Shown: positions 36,716 through 48,812 of the stretch, in pieces
Layout of the letters: the number at the start of each line of letters is the position of its first letter
How positions within the stretch are numbered: the stretch's first letter is position 1
Translations under genes and position numbers: made by a program
Notes under the pieces: model-generated
Database searches by the model: none
What the model was told of the DNA's origin: nothing
Seen by the model: the letters and a program-made list of their open reading frames with translations, nothing else
NCBI GenBank assembly: GCA_034359265.1
Contig: CP136890.1
Location: forward strand, 67,643,501 to 67,707,500
Reading direction: 5' to 3'
Length of the DNA stretch: 64,000 bases
DNA from: Canna indica
Lineage: Eukaryota; Streptophyta; Magnoliopsida; Zingiberales; Cannaceae

Positions 36716-37683
36716 TTAATCTCTAGGGTAGTCCTAGTGTAGCCGGTCCTTTAAATTCTGATTTCATGCGATTAAATACAAGTAAATTCATGAAGAACAT
36801 AAGGAATATATCTGAAAATTTTAAGAATTATTTTTGTGATTTTTCATGGCCTAAACCATTCGGCCCTACCCGTAATGTAGGGTAGCCCTACGCGGCTGCC
36901 CCCCTTGTCTTTCCTACTAGGGTATTTAATTTGTACGGCATAGAGGGAATGAAACTACCCAAATCCAAGTCGAGAAACCAAAGGCAAACACCTCTTTCAT
37001 GGTTCAGCTGACCCTTAATCTCTAGGGCCACCAATAGGGGTTGTCGACCCTAACAAATCACACAAGGGAATAGGGATCGCAAAAATACGACAATTCCAAT
37101 ATCTAACATCCGATAAATCATGACGAATCAAGAAAAATCTCCAAAAATTCCTTATCAATAAGGGGCAGCTACTAAGATATGAAATATACTGTTGGGAACA
37201 AGGGAACCACTCACCAGAAAAGAAAATTGGAGAGGAAGACGATCCTTCGCGTTCCCGCGTCGACGAAATCTAGATACACCGCCGAGACTCGAGTCCTCTC
37301 CCCGCCTTCTCCTTCCTATGGACGCCCAAGGGGGTGTGCGGCTGCTGCTATGAGTCGTGCGCCCCGGAGGGGAGAGGTATTAATACTAGAACCCCAATGG
37401 CCAAATGACCAAAATGCCTTTAACTTAAGTTAAGTCTAAAACAAGTCATAACTCAACCAATTTAAGTCTGATTTGAGTTTCGTTTGAACCTTCGAACTGG
37501 TCTCGAACCCAACTACCCATCTAAGGACTAATCAACCTTAGATAAGTAAATTACCTTGCGCGCAAAGACCAATCTTCAATTCATACCCTCCGGTGTTTTA
37601 TCCGGTCCATCCTGACGTGCGTCCAAATTGTCCCGCTAAAATAATTAAATAAAAATTTATAAATTTACGGGTATTACTGAAAT

Positions 37684-38016
37684 GTTGAAATTTCTTGAAT
37701 GGTATACGCTTCAGATATTGATTCTTCAACGGCTGTAGTGTTCTTTACTTTTTTCTTCAGATGATTAATGTATCTTTCAAATAAGTGCATCCACCGGTAT
37801 TAAACGGAGCCCACCAACTCGTGTCTCGTATGCCAAGTGTATTGATAGATGCTCCATCAAGTCAAAAAAGGCAGGAGGGAAAAATTGCTCTAGCTTGCAT
37901 ATAATTTCAGCAATATTACTTTCAAGTGCTGACATATCTTCGACTCGAAGGGCATTTACACAAATGTTTCTAGAAAACATACTTAATTCAGTCAACGGAT
38001 CCCAAGTCTTATAAGC
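37684..38016 (-). pseudogene. CACTA element O transposase, DUF4218 region
   Basis: On the - strand it reads WDPLTELSMFSRNICVNALR, then NIAEIICKLEQFFPPAFFD and HLSIHLAYETRVGG. This is the DUF4218 block, close to the R copy at about 58900-59100. A frame break follows RVGG. It lies between two Gypsy LTR insertions. Confidence 0.85.
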
Positions 38017-38021
38017 TAGAA

Positions 38022-39075
38022 TGTCACACCCCAAATCCAGTATGACCGGCCAGGGTACGCCACGTACCCCGAAGCCTAATCCAACTCAAACACAACACAA
38101 CCACAATAACCTGAATAGTGAATATATAAAAATTTTTAAAAGAAAAGAATAGACATGACATACTGAACCGAACCAAACAAAACCAAAGGCTAAAAAGAAA
38201 TACACTGAACAAGTTATTTAAAAGAGTTCAAATAGGTAATTAAACTCCTAAGATAAAGAAAATGCAAGAATAATGACCCCAGCCCACATGACTCAACAAC
38301 TCAAAAGAAAGCAAAAAAAATTCAGGTATCCCCTGGACTATGACATGTCACGAGACCCGCTGTCCTACTGCCACCAGCTGTGCTACTGCACATCGGTACC
38401 TCTTTGATCTCACTCAGGTGCTGAAAAACATTAGAAAATGAGGGGTAAGTCCATTAGGACTTAGTGAGCAGATCAGTCCTTAATTCACCAAGTTAATCAT
38501 CATGTATAAACAATAAATAGCAGCTATAAAGCATAAGTAACGATGATAAAGATAATCATTAGTAATCATCCACTACTCTATGCATGATTTAACATCCATC
38601 AACAATATATAGATATTCACAATAATCACAGTAGGGTAAATGCAACATCTCAATCACAAGCATGCTCATCGGACCCGTCGGTCCCATAAAGCCACATAGG
38701 GTATGTAAACGGTGTGGCCACCGAACTACCACCCAGCTCAGTGTCGTCTCGATGAGGCATGCCCTCCCCTCACCGACACTGGCTCTTTCGATCCATCCCA
38801 TTGGGGCATACGTTCACCTCATCGATCGGGTCTCTAGATTATCTCTTTGGGGTATGATCTCCCATCACTAGCCGGACTTCCGAAAGAAGGTCAACACTGT
38901 CTCTTTGGGGCATACCCTCCCCTCACCAGCAAGGCTGCCGAGAAATGCAACAAGCACATCACAACACCACACACACAGGTATATAAGCATAAAAACAAGA
39001 TGTGCTAATAATAGGTAAATAAGGGTATGTCTAGGGCATACCTCAACCTCCACTTCCTCCAGCCATATATCACAA

Positions 39076-39113
<38 letters not shown>

Positions 39114-40384
39114 GGAAATAGTGCTCACAAATCATGATTTCACAGCATAAATAAACAATCATAAAATAGGATATAACACGTCCAATCATCGTAAGAAAAA
39201 GAAACATGTATAACATGAAAACAATGCAACATTGCTTAACTACCCTATGCAGTTTAAGCCCGACCTAGCAACCCTAGCCGTGTACCCTAGGGCCGACCTA
39301 CCTCCTCTACCCGAGTGCCCTAGGGGTAAATAGGGTTCGGCCCCCTTGGGTCCCCTAAGGGTCGGCACACCCGAGTGTCGTCCTAGGGTTCTAATGTCTC
39401 TAGGTGTCTCTAGGGTCCTTAATTCTCTATTTGTGTGCCTCTACAATTATCTAATGTGTAGAAATAATTCAATGTACCCTATAGTATATTCGTTAGGTGT
39501 AAAAATCATATTTTAATTTTCCTAAAATCTACCCCTAGGTGGTCGGCCACCCTAGGGCTCCTAAAGAGCCCTAAAAGGGGGACACACCCTAAACCCTACC
39601 CTAAAACTACCTCCTTCAACAAGATACAAATCAAGATGCAAGAATATTTAACAACCACCATCAAGATCAAGAATTCCTCAAGAAAACTCAAAGAGGAAGG
39701 GGTGGCACACCAAGAAGAGGGGCGGCGATTCGCCCAAAATTCGATCCGAGAACGACACGACGACGACAAGAAAACCCTAAAGCCAAATCTCCAATTCGAT
39801 ACGAGAAAAACAAGCCAAAAATCATCGAAAACCTAGTGATATAGGGGTGGCGGCAAGATTCAAGAAACTAGGGAAAGATGGCTAAATCCACTCACCTCTT
39901 TGGAGAAAAAGGAAAAGAAGAAGACGCATAGAATCTTCCTTCAATCGATGCTGACGAACTCACGGATTACAGCTCTAAATTGACTCCTCCTCCTCTCAGC
40001 GGCACCTCTCTCTTCCTCTCTCCTCCTCGGGTGGCGTGCAGCTAAACCTGTAGCCGTGTGCCACTTGGGGTCTTTTATGGGCTCTGGTTAGGTCCAAATA
40101 ATCAAAATGCCCGTACTTAAGTTATCCGACTTAAATAGTCCATATCTAACCCGTTCTAACTCTGATTCGAGTTCTGATTGAACCGTTAAATTCGTCTAGA
40201 GACCCTCTATCACCCTAGCATGCTAAATAATAGGGATATGGCAAATAATTTTTTTTCTAAATTTTTCTACATTAAAATGCTTACCCGGGTCTAATCCCGA
40301 AACTTTCCGCCAATCCGCGCTAACTTGGGTCCACGATCCCCTGCTCAAGAATAAAATATTATTATTAAGATTTAGTGCATTACA
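38022..40384 (-). mobile_element. Gypsy solo LTR (-), TSD TAGAA
   Basis: This 2363-bp LTR starts TGTCACACCCC and ends GTGCATTACA, flanked by TAGAA at 38017-38021 and 40385-40389. It is the cleanest copy of this LTR family and inserted inside the DUF4218 region of element O. A (CA)n microsatellite lies at 39076-39109. Open frames in it (for example 39636-39836) have low-complexity or leader-like content and no domain. Confidence 0.9.
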
Positions 40385-40389
40385 TAGAA

Positions 40390-42174
40390 GATCTCAGAAT
40401 GCGATCAGAAGCAATCTTTACATGAATATATCACAATCGTGGCTCGTCATCCCTGATATTTTACAATCATTGACGTTCACACATCGAGATAAGTTTGAGT
40501 CATATCCACGGGTAGTCTGAGTTCTTTTATCCATTGATAAACATCTTTAATCTATTGTTTATTTAACACATACGGCTCATTCGGCTTAAGATATCATTCG
40601 TTGACCTCTTGTAACTCCAACTCCGATCTCTTACAATTTATTTTAAGATCATGTTGGGCCTTCACATTATCTTTACTTTTTTTCAGAAATATCCATCAAA
40701 GTGTTAAAAATATTATCAAACACATTTTTCTCAATGTGCATGATGTCCAAATTATGTTGAATCAATAAAGAACTTCAATACGACAATTCCGAAAAGATAC
40801 TTTTTGACCCAATTATGTGTTTGACCAAAGCCAACTGACATTCTTTCATTTCGACCAAATACTATCTCTGTAAGTAAGAAAACATGTGCTAACATCTGTT
40901 CACCAAACAATAATGATGGTGGCTCATCCCTTTCGACTATGCACTTGGTAAAATTATTATGATTCCTTCGATACTGATGGTTAGCTAGTAGGAATCGACG
41001 ATAACAATCAAAGAATGAAATTTCCTGTCCATTCTAAAGACTGAATGATTTAGAATGTTCCATACAATATGGACAAGAGATTCATTCGTGCATGCTCCAA
41101 CCATACAACATGTCGTAAGCCGAGAAATCATTGATCTTCCACAAGATAGAAGCTCTTAAGGTGAAGTTTTGCTTCCGGTGACAATCATAAGTGACAGCTC
41201 CCTCGGTCCATAATGTTTTGAATCCATCAATTAGGGGCCACAGAAACACGTAAATTTCTTTTCGCGGACCCTTAGTAGCCGGAATAACAATTGAAAGATA
41301 GATAAATTCATCTTTCATGTACATTGACGGCGACAAATTCTAAATGGTTAACAGTACTGGCCAAATTGAATAAGGAGTTGTCGAATGACCAAATAGATTA
41401 AAATCATCCGTGCAAAATCCTAGTTTGACATTTCTAGTATCCTTAGCAAATGAAGGATACCATCTATCCAAATGTTCTTGTATTATCACGACTTCTTGCA
41501 TGTCAATTGATGTAGGGGGAAGTCTTTTCCGACATGAATAATCTTTGAAGTCTCGGTGTCAGTGGAAAATACCGAAGCACCTTAAACAAGATATTTTTCT
41601 ATCAAAACGATGTCTTATCCTTGTAACGAGGATGTTAACATACTAGGCATTCATCCAACTATGTATTTTCTTTATAATAAAAAATGCAATTATTTGGGCA
41701 CGCATGTATCTTTTTGTACCCAAGCCCTAATTTTCTCATTAATTTTTTCATTTTATAAAAAGTTGGCTCAAATTTATTATCTGGAGGTAGCATTCTATTG
41801 ATAAAACCAACAATCCGATGAAATGCAACCTCGCTAATATTATAATTAATCGGACTTGATGTTTAGTAGTTGCGTCATTGCCAAAAATCTAGTGTATTTA
41901 TGATAATTCTCATACAAAGGTTTAATGACAGCTTTCAATATCTCATAAAATTCTGCGGCCTCTTTATTCGACAATTCAATGTCTATCATAGGTTGTACTT
42001 CTGTGACATCAACACCTCGTAGTATTTGGTGGCACTGACGTCTCAGTAACTGGCTCGACATTATCATTCAAGTGGAATTGACTGCCAAGACTATCAAGTA
42101 TCATTGTTCTATATGGATTAGATGGACTGGATGAAGAAATACCAGCAGAAGAAGATTCATCATGAGTTTCAGCG
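40390..42174 (-). pseudogene. CACTA element O transposase, central Transposase_21 (Tnp2) region
   Basis: On the - strand this runs from NTTRC-type text near 42010 and FYEILKAVIKPLYENYHKYT, through SPSMYMKDEFIYLSIVIPAT, KGPRKEIYVFLWPLIDGFKT and LWTEGAVTYDCHRKQNFTLR, to DVYQWIKELRLPVDM-type text near 40500. The order equals that of element R. Many frameshifts and stops are present, and part of the segment corresponding to R residues about 210-300 is missing near 41.6-41.85 kb. Element P interrupts it at 42174. Confidence 0.85.
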
Positions 42175-42720
42175 CACTACAACACAAATGACCTATTGAG
42201 ACTATGTTATATGCCTCTATAAGTCAATTATTTGTCCCTAAAAGGTTTAAAGTCATATCAATTAAGTGACTCTGTTGCTGTTGTTTCTATAGATCTTTAG
42301 AGGCTAATTTGGAATAAACTTTTATTTGACTCCAAAACATATAAATAGAGATAAAAATGTTGACTCTAAAATAACTAAAAGTATCTAATCTTATTGTCTC
42401 TATATACTTTTTAGAAGCAAATATAAACAATTTCATATGCTATAAGTGAAGCATTCTTATTAGTCTCTATTTACTTTTTAGAAACAGATTTAATTAACCA
42501 GAAGGATCTAATCTAATTGTCTCTATATACTTTTTAGGAGCGAATACAAACACTTCTATATGTTATAAGAGGAGCATTTATATTAGTCTCTATTTACTTT
42601 TTAGAAATAAATCTAATTGTCTCAATATTCAAGAAGCAAATGCATCAGTCTCTATAATGAGTATTTAGAGACACATCATTAAGCCTCTTATTTTAGAATT
42701 TAAATAATAATAATAATCAA
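42175..42720. repeat. Left subterminal repeats of element P
   Basis: The motif TAGTCTCTATTTACTTTTTAG and close variants recur about five times, with related TTAGAGACTAATTAG-type text at the other end (about 62760-62966). These are the likely transposase-binding repeats of P and differ from those of R, S and Q. The stretch 42720-43180 is AT-rich with nothing recognised. Confidence 0.7.
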
Positions 42721-43189
42721 AATATCATTAAGCTTCAATAAATATCAATAAGCTGAATTTGATTTCCAGTTCATTTTCTTTGATCGTGCTTTAGTATGAA
42801 ATATATAGAAAATTTATACTAAAGCATTTACCATTAAGATTGTATCATTTAGAGCATATAACAATTAAAATTATACCAAAGAGAAAAAACAATCACATAT
42901 TCACAATTTACCATTACCCATGTAGATAACAATAAAACCTAACTTGGTGTTCATTCACAATCACACATTCACAATTTATTATTGATTAATAACAGCTCCT
43001 ATTATGTAATTGTATTTATGAAAAAATACAAATAGAAAGCAAGATTCCTCCAAAATTTCATGTCCGCCGCATGTGACTTCAGCATACTAAACTCATCAAA
43101 CTTTTTTAGCCTACATAAAGAACAAAATGAAAAAGATGACATATAATACTAAGATCACGACAAAAAAGTGGAGCAAACTCGGCACTTAT

Positions 43190-43402
43190 TATGGTGAAAA
43201 TGCACTTAACCCAAAGTCAGAAACATTAAGGACGCCATAAGAACTTTCTGGCTTCGAGGAATGGATAGGATTATTAATTTTGATCCAACAATCCTGTAAC
43301 TAGCTAGAAAGACGATCAAATTCAAAGAAACCAAGTTCGTTATAAACTACAACAATGAAAATTATTATCAGAGAATCAATTAGTGAATATATCAAACCTT
43401 AA
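43190..43402 (-). pseudogene. CIPK (CBL-interacting kinase) fragment, DFG exon
   Basis: On the - strand, after an AG acceptor near 43294, a degraded exon reads KPESSYGVLNVSDFGLSAFS. It contains the kinase DFG motif (VSDFGLSAF) in the form typical of CIPK/SnRK3 kinases, with part of the preceding NLLLD block lost and stops right after it. The 100 bp between this exon and element S is intron-like. It continues the fragment at 48813-48933, from which it is separated by element S. Confidence 0.65.
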
Positions 43403-43415
43403 CACTACTGGAATA

Positions 43416-43640
43416 ATAGGCATCAGCAACGGCTTGCAACAGCCCGGCCCGTTGCAATGGAGCCGTGGCAGAAACACGCGTTGCTGATAACTTAGCAACG
43501 GATTAGCAGCGACCGCTCGGCCGTTAGTGAAAGCCCGTTGCTAAGCCGTTGCTGTAGGTCATCAGCAACGGCTTACGATACACTTTCAGTAACAGCTTTC
43601 CCACGGACGGTCATGGGAAAGCCGTTGCTGATGATGTAAA
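43416..43640. repeat. Subterminal hairpin repeats, 3' end of element S
   Basis: ATCAGCAACGGC and GCCGTTGCTGAT alternate so that neighbouring copies can pair. The matching block at the other end is at 48415-48795. Confidence 0.85.
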
Positions 43641-43840
43641 CCTGCAATTGAAAAATTTTAAAATTTTAAATTTCCATTAATACATTGCTACATTATCTGA
43701 TACATAACTCACACACCCATACACACATTCATTCACATACACATCAAAATAATTATACTTATATTTATAATTATCCACAATCATATAAAAACTATTCAAA
43801 TTCAAAACTAGAGTATCAATATCCAAACAAAATAAGTTAA

Positions 43841-45417
43841 TCAAGTATAGTATCCAAGTAACAAAGTCAATATCCAAAAAAATAATAAATCTGACGACGA
43901 TGGAGGATGGTCTGGATCATAATATGGCGGGGTCTGGAGTGCTTGGGTGTACACTGGTGTGGATTGACTCAAGGACGATGGATCTAATGATGCCGAAGGG
44001 ATGCCTGCTCCGGTATGAGCTGAGATGTTGCGTAGCATAGTATGTATCTGTGCCATCATCTGACACTGACGCTCCATCATCTCACTCTGACGCGCGACTG
44101 TCTCCTCCAGTGTCCTTATCCTACTACTCTGATAATAACTAGATCTGGAGGTGGACGGCCGCTCACAAGTGACCAGAGGGGTTGGTGCCCCAAGTGGCCC
44201 TAGCACAGCTCGCGCATGACCACTATCTGCAAAGCCATATACGCGGCAGTGGTCCCAGCCACCTGCAGCCTCGACCCACGCTGCTACGTCAAAGTCCTCG
44301 GGGGTGCCCCCGCGTGGTATCACCGTCTGACTGTAGGTCTCCTACTCGAGTTTGATTTGTTGTTTCATATTTTTCCTAAAACATAAATAATAAATAAATA
44401 ATGAATAATTTAAACAAATATACTTACCATAATGTATGCAGCGCGGTTGTCAATGTACTCTCTCGTCCTATGTACTCGACGGTGAGTCCGCTCAAACACC
44501 TCCATCGGGCAGGATCGTTGGACAGTCCCGTAGTCCATCACCGTCGTTTACATTTACAAAACAAATACATTAATTAGTACACAGAGTAACAAATAAAATA
44601 TATAATTAAAAGTAAGGTATAATACTTACCATACGACTCGCGTGCATTGTAAATGAAATAGAGACGCAGGTATGACGCGCTCCTTCCCTCGACATGTGAT
44701 TTCTAGCCGCAGTCATAGAAACCTCCTGCCATCGATCCGTCAACCATAATGCCACGAGCTGGTCCCATATATCCGGAGTAATCCAATCGGGGCTGTATCC
44801 CCGAGTCTCCGTGATGTTTGTGGTCTCAGCTCGGGCCATCGCCTGGGACCGGGCCTGCCCCAGCTAACCGTAGTACCTCTGCCGAGAAATAGCCTCCCAG
44901 GCAGCATAAATGAAGGACCTCTGGTCCTCAGCCCATGTATAGCGAGCCTGCAAAATAATAATATCAGTACCAATATTAATCATCATGTATATATATAAAA
45001 ATTAATACGTGCCTCAAATTCGTGCCATAGCATGTCGACGTGCTCACTGGGCATGTGAGACCACGTGGGCTATGCCCCATGCATGTATCGTCGGATTGTA
45101 GAAGATATGATCCTGGGCACATCCTCTTGCTCGAAACTGCACAACAAAAACAAAGTTCAATATTATATCATGATATAATGAATTTGTAATAATTCATAAT
45201 TCATGATATATTACCGCTCCCCAATCACACTAATTAATCTACGTGACGGTGTGGCTGGTGGCGGCTGCCACCTTTTCGGCCCGAGTGGTCGCCTGCGTCT
45301 CAATGAATTAGCCTCAACAGTATCATCAGCAGGAGGATTAGCAGTAGGAGTAAATGCTGGTGTCTGACCGATCGAAGACTCCGAAGCTCTCATCCGACGA
45401 TAACCACGACCCGACAT
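43841..45417 (-). pseudogene. CACTA second gene (Transposase_24-like) of element S, five exons
   Basis: Exons on the - strand are 45417-45215 (MSGRGYRRMRASESS... RRLISVIGER), 45136-45013, 44947-44630 (ARYTWAEDQRSFI, ETRGYSPDWITPDIWDQL), 44547-44428 and 44341-43841 (VEAAGGWDHCRVYGFADSGH). Intron 2 begins with GC (GAG|GCACGT). Exon 3 is 318 bp and keeps frame, unlike the R copy. The acceptor of exon 4 reads AA where R has AG, so normal splicing of intron 3 is probably lost. The C-terminus runs past the usual PPS stop. Such proteins bind subterminal repeats in related elements. That role is inferred. Confidence 0.8.
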
Positions 45418-45489
45418 ATCTGTCGAATAAGCATATAATTAGATTATATATATAGTAGAGATATATTTAATATAAGATATACTTTACAA

Positions 45490-46510
45490 TTATTTCTCAT
45501 CATCTGAGTAATAGTCTTCGAATTCTTCCTCTTCTTCCTCTTCTTCATCTTCTTCATCTCCAGCTTCCTCAACTTCATGATCGTCATCATCAACATATTC
45601 AACTTCTAATTGAACTAACGTCGTGTCAGCATCATTGAGTATTGGAATAATACAGTCTACAGCAGGAGGATCATCTTCTTGATAGAAATCATCTGTCACA
45701 TCAAGTATCGGCTCATCTTCTCCCGCTATCGGATCAATTCTTCCTCTACCTTTAGTTTTACATACTACACACCAATCTGCTCTATCTTTATTTCGAGTCG
45801 GATACTTCGCGTAATATACTTGTTCGGCTTGTGATGCCAATATAAAAGACTCATTTGCTACCAATTTTGATTTGTAATTAACCTCAACAAGTTTATATTG
45901 TGGATGAACTTTCATGCCCCTTTCTGTTGTATAGAACCAATGACATCTAAATAGGATAACTGATTTCAAGCCGAAGTAGTGCAACCCTAGCACTTCTTCC
46001 ACCAGTCCATAGAAATCTATATCACATTAAACATACGTTGTCCCTTTCACGCAGACCTCAGCATTCATCGTCTTCTTTATAAATGCATATTCAACCGTGT
46101 GAAATTTATACCCATTAACAAAATATCCGTTATAACACGACACTAGTCGCGACAGTCCACTAACAAACTCAAATATTCTTTCATCTATTTTAGCTCTGCT
46201 ATCTTCGTTGTAAGCCTGAATCCAAGTAAGGAAATCACGATTCCGTAATCTCTCCAATTCTTGATCGTTGTGAATAGAGTATTTTTGCACCATCTCAATG
46301 TCAAATATTTCACTGAATTGTTCAATCTCTGGACAATTGAGTAATACGTACAATTGTGCCAAATGATACTCTTTGTTGCTTAAGTATCGAGATGGACGAG
46401 AACCAAAAACACAACCAGAGTGACAAAATATATTTAAACGTCCATCTGAATGTCGAACTCCTCCATCGTCGTTACGTGGAAGACAATCAAATCTTGTCTG
46501 TACTGTCGAT
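45490..46510 (-). pseudogene. Element S transposase, C-terminal part (DUF4216 and acidic tail)
   Basis: On the - strand it reads LYVLLNCPEIEQFSEIFDIE, MVQKYSIHNDQELERLRNR, KTMNAEVCVKGTTYV, a TAA in place of the expected glutamate codon, then HYFGLKSVILFRCHW, HPQYKLVEVNYKSKLVANES and a long D/E-rich tail (EDEEEEEEEEFEDYYSD). It keeps the tyrosine codon that is mutated to a stop in element R. The piece upstream, up to 46510, matches R up to about 59240 and then ends abruptly in filler. Confidence 0.85.
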
Positions 46511-46873
46511 CATGGTTTAAAAAATAGGCCAAAACGGTACGGTAAGCTCGGTATTTACCAATTTTTGGGGATTCTGATATTCGATATACCCGGTATTTGA
46601 AAATACCGGGTATATATCGTATACCGGGCGGTATATGTATCATACCGCCCGGTATGACGCGATATCGGGTTGTTGTTGTTTTTTTTAAAAAAGTTAGATA
46701 TAACTCTAATAATACATAATTGATGAATAAATGCTTAAAATCAATATTTAAATGTCAAATACATGAATACAATGTTTAAAAGCTATTTGATACTGTATTA
46801 GGATTTTTCACATTACAAGAGAATTACATTAGAATTACATTAGAATTTAAAAGCTATTTTTCACATAAACAAT
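46511..46873. other. Filler DNA replacing the transposase core in element S
   Basis: About 360 bp with no similarity to the transposase separates the two halves. Compared with R, sequence equal to about 57345-59235 (1.9 kb) is missing. The first half of the filler is a foldback rich in CGGTATACCGGGCGGTA-type palindromes. The rest is AT-rich with short direct repeats. This is the typical result of an abortive gap repair in En/Spm-type elements. Confidence 0.75.
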
Positions 46874-47431
46874 AGGACAATTCTCATACAAAAGTTCATT
46901 GGCAGCTTTCAACATCTCGTAAAATTATGCGGCATCTTTATTTGGCAATTCAATCTCTACCGCAGTTTGTACTTTTGTGATATCAACACCTGTAGTATTT
47001 GGTGGCACTGACGTCTCAGTAACTGGCCGATCGACATTATCATTCTCTTGGAATTTACCCCCAAGATTATCAAGTATCATAGTTCTATAGGGATTAGATG
47101 ACTTGGATGAAGAAACACCAGCAGAGGATTCACCATGTATCTGAACGACAGGATTGCTCGATGTCCCGACTTCACGTGACTCCCCGTGACAAGTCCATAG
47201 AAAATATCTTGGTGCAAATCCTTTGCTATATAGATGCAGAGTGATAGTTTCCCGATCCAAAAATCGTCCATTCAAGCAAATGTGGCACAGACATCGGATT
47301 TTATCACCGACGCTAACGAATTTCCGATTCGAATAGGCGAAATTTAGGAAGTAAGTTACGCCTAATCGAAACTCATTCGTTAAAGCTCCACGATCAAGAC
47401 GTCGGTACATCCAACTTCGATCGTCCGACAT
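46874..47431 (-). pseudogene. Element S transposase, N-terminal part (Transpos_assoc)
   Basis: The ATG at 47431 (- strand) opens MSDDRSWMYRRLDRGALTNE, then FLNFAYSNRKFVSVGDKIRC, CLNGRFLDRETITLHLY and RYFLWTCHGESREVG, the Transpos_assoc domain of Tnp2 proteins. The frame continues to DITKVQTAVEIELPNKDAA, where an ATAATTTTAC block carries a stop, and the gene is cut near 46874. The catalytic region is missing, so the product could at most bind DNA or partners. Confidence 0.85.
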
Positions 47432-47505
47432 GATTATGTCAATCAATGATACTTTCTTCAGTTAATGCCTTTAGGTGAGATGGTCCTATTCCATTCGGGA
47501 TTCAT

Positions 47506-47689
47506 GTTATTCATATTGCACTAAGTATTTCTTTTAACCGCTAATTTCATTCTAAATTTTGACAGCATCTTCCTACAGTTCTCCGAATACGCATATCATT
47601 TGGGCGCGTATCAAAGAACAAGAGAGATGCTACCAAAATTTAGAATGAGTTAACAATTAAAAGAAAAAACTAAGTGCAATACAAATAAC
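47506..47689. repeat. Imperfect palindrome upstream of element S transposase
   Basis: Arms of about 80 bp (starting GTTATTCATATTGCACTAAG and ending CTAAGTGCAATACAAATAAC) pair around a loop near 47600. Equivalent palindromes lie at 56515-56704 (R) and 63349-63538 (O). It starts about 75 bp before the transposase ATG. Confidence 0.85.
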
Positions 47690-48414
47690 AATATTCCCAA
47701 ATTATCCAATCAGGGACAATTCAAGGGTTGTACGTCGTATAAAAGATCATCTACTTCTATTACACGAATATACAACCCCCGAATGGATATAAGGTTTTGC
47801 TAAATCATAACCAACTCGTCGATGCGTACGTGAAACGTATCAACTCGTCGGGGGGGGGGGGGGGGGTGATTATTTTCTAAATGTTTCGAGCCAGTTCGAG
47901 TCCATAGTGGACAATTCCGTCCGACGCGAGCCCAAAGTGGACGATTCCGGCGCGAGTCCACTGAGGACGACTCCGGACTAATTAATATTTTAACTAATTA
48001 ATATTAATCTAAAACATAGCATTTATTTTAACTAATTAACATACCATTAATTTAACATCAAATTAATCTAAAACATAACATTAATTTAAACCCTAACAAT
48101 TAATCTAAAAATTAATCTAAACCCTAAAAATTAATCTAAAAATTAAACCATTAATCTAAAAATCTACCAATTAATATATTCCGGCGCCGGAGTCTAGTGT
48201 CCGAACACTAGACAATGATCCGGTCGGATCTTCAGTGAATGGAGATCGTGTAAGGTGGCGAGACTTACCTGGAGCAAGCGACGAAGGCGGCAACTGGCTT
48301 CGGTGGTCGAGGACGGGGCAGCGGCGGCAGCATCGGTCGGCGGCGGCAGCACCGATCGGCGGCGGCAGCAGGAAGAGGAAGAAGGAGGAAGGGGGCGGGC
48401 GCGATCTGTCGACC
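47690..48414. other. Element S 5' region: G tract, 26-bp-like repeats, AT-rich stretch
   Basis: A run of 17 G lies at 47850-47866, next to three diverged copies of the 26-bp unit seen in R (about 47890-47975). An AT-rich stretch of TTAATCTAAA-type repeats follows at 47980-48180. The GC-rich stretch at 48235-48410 is the counterpart of the R leader. No gene is supported here. Confidence 0.6.
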
Positions 48415-48812
48415 TATATATACTTATCAGCAACAACTCACTCATCCGTTAGAAAGCCCTTGCTGATAAGTATTTATCAGCAACAACTCACTTGTCCATT
48501 AGAAAAGTCATTGCTGATAAGTAACATCATCAGCAACAGCTCACACGTCTGTTAGACCGCCGTTGCTAATAAGTATTTTATTTTCACGTTGCGAGTGCGC
48601 GATCGACTCAAGAGTGACGGATGTCGTAGCCGTAACTAAGCCGTTGCTAATGTGATAATATATCTGTAACGGCTCGAGCGGCCGTAACAAAGCCATTGCA
48701 GATACATCACATCTACAATGGCCCGAGCGGCGGTAAGAACGCCGTTGTAAATTGCAACGGCTTGAGCGGCCGTTGCTGATAGCCGTTGCTGAAGAACCTA
48801 TTTCTAGTAGTG

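Larger units (their letters stand above)
33411..37678 (-). mobile_element. Gypsy solo LTR (-) with two foldback insertions
   Basis: It starts TGTCATGCCCC and ends near GGGTATTACT. The flanking 5-mers are AAAAT (33406-33410) and GAAAT (37679-37683), one mismatch apart, and removing it rejoins element O transposase. Two sister foldback elements (34886-35773 and 35910-36715) account for about 1.7 kb. The net LTR is about 2.56 kb. An open frame at 37179-37433 lies in the LTR and has no recognisable domain. Confidence 0.8.
43403..48812 (-). mobile_element. CACTA element S (-), deletion derivative, TSD TAA
   Basis: The ends are CACTACTGGAATAATAGG at 43403 and the inverse of CACTACTAGAAATAGG at 48797-48812. 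TAA flanks both sides (43400-43402 and 48813-48815). It is 5410 bp and belongs to the same family as R: same subterminal repeats, same gene order, and an upstream palindrome. The core of its transposase is deleted and replaced by unrelated filler, so it is non-autonomous. It inserted in the kinase fragment of element P, just after the HRDL codons. Confidence 0.95.

Noticed and set aside
38868..39128. Open frame with a long VCVCVCV run
   Set aside because: It is produced by the (CA)n microsatellite in the Gypsy LTR.
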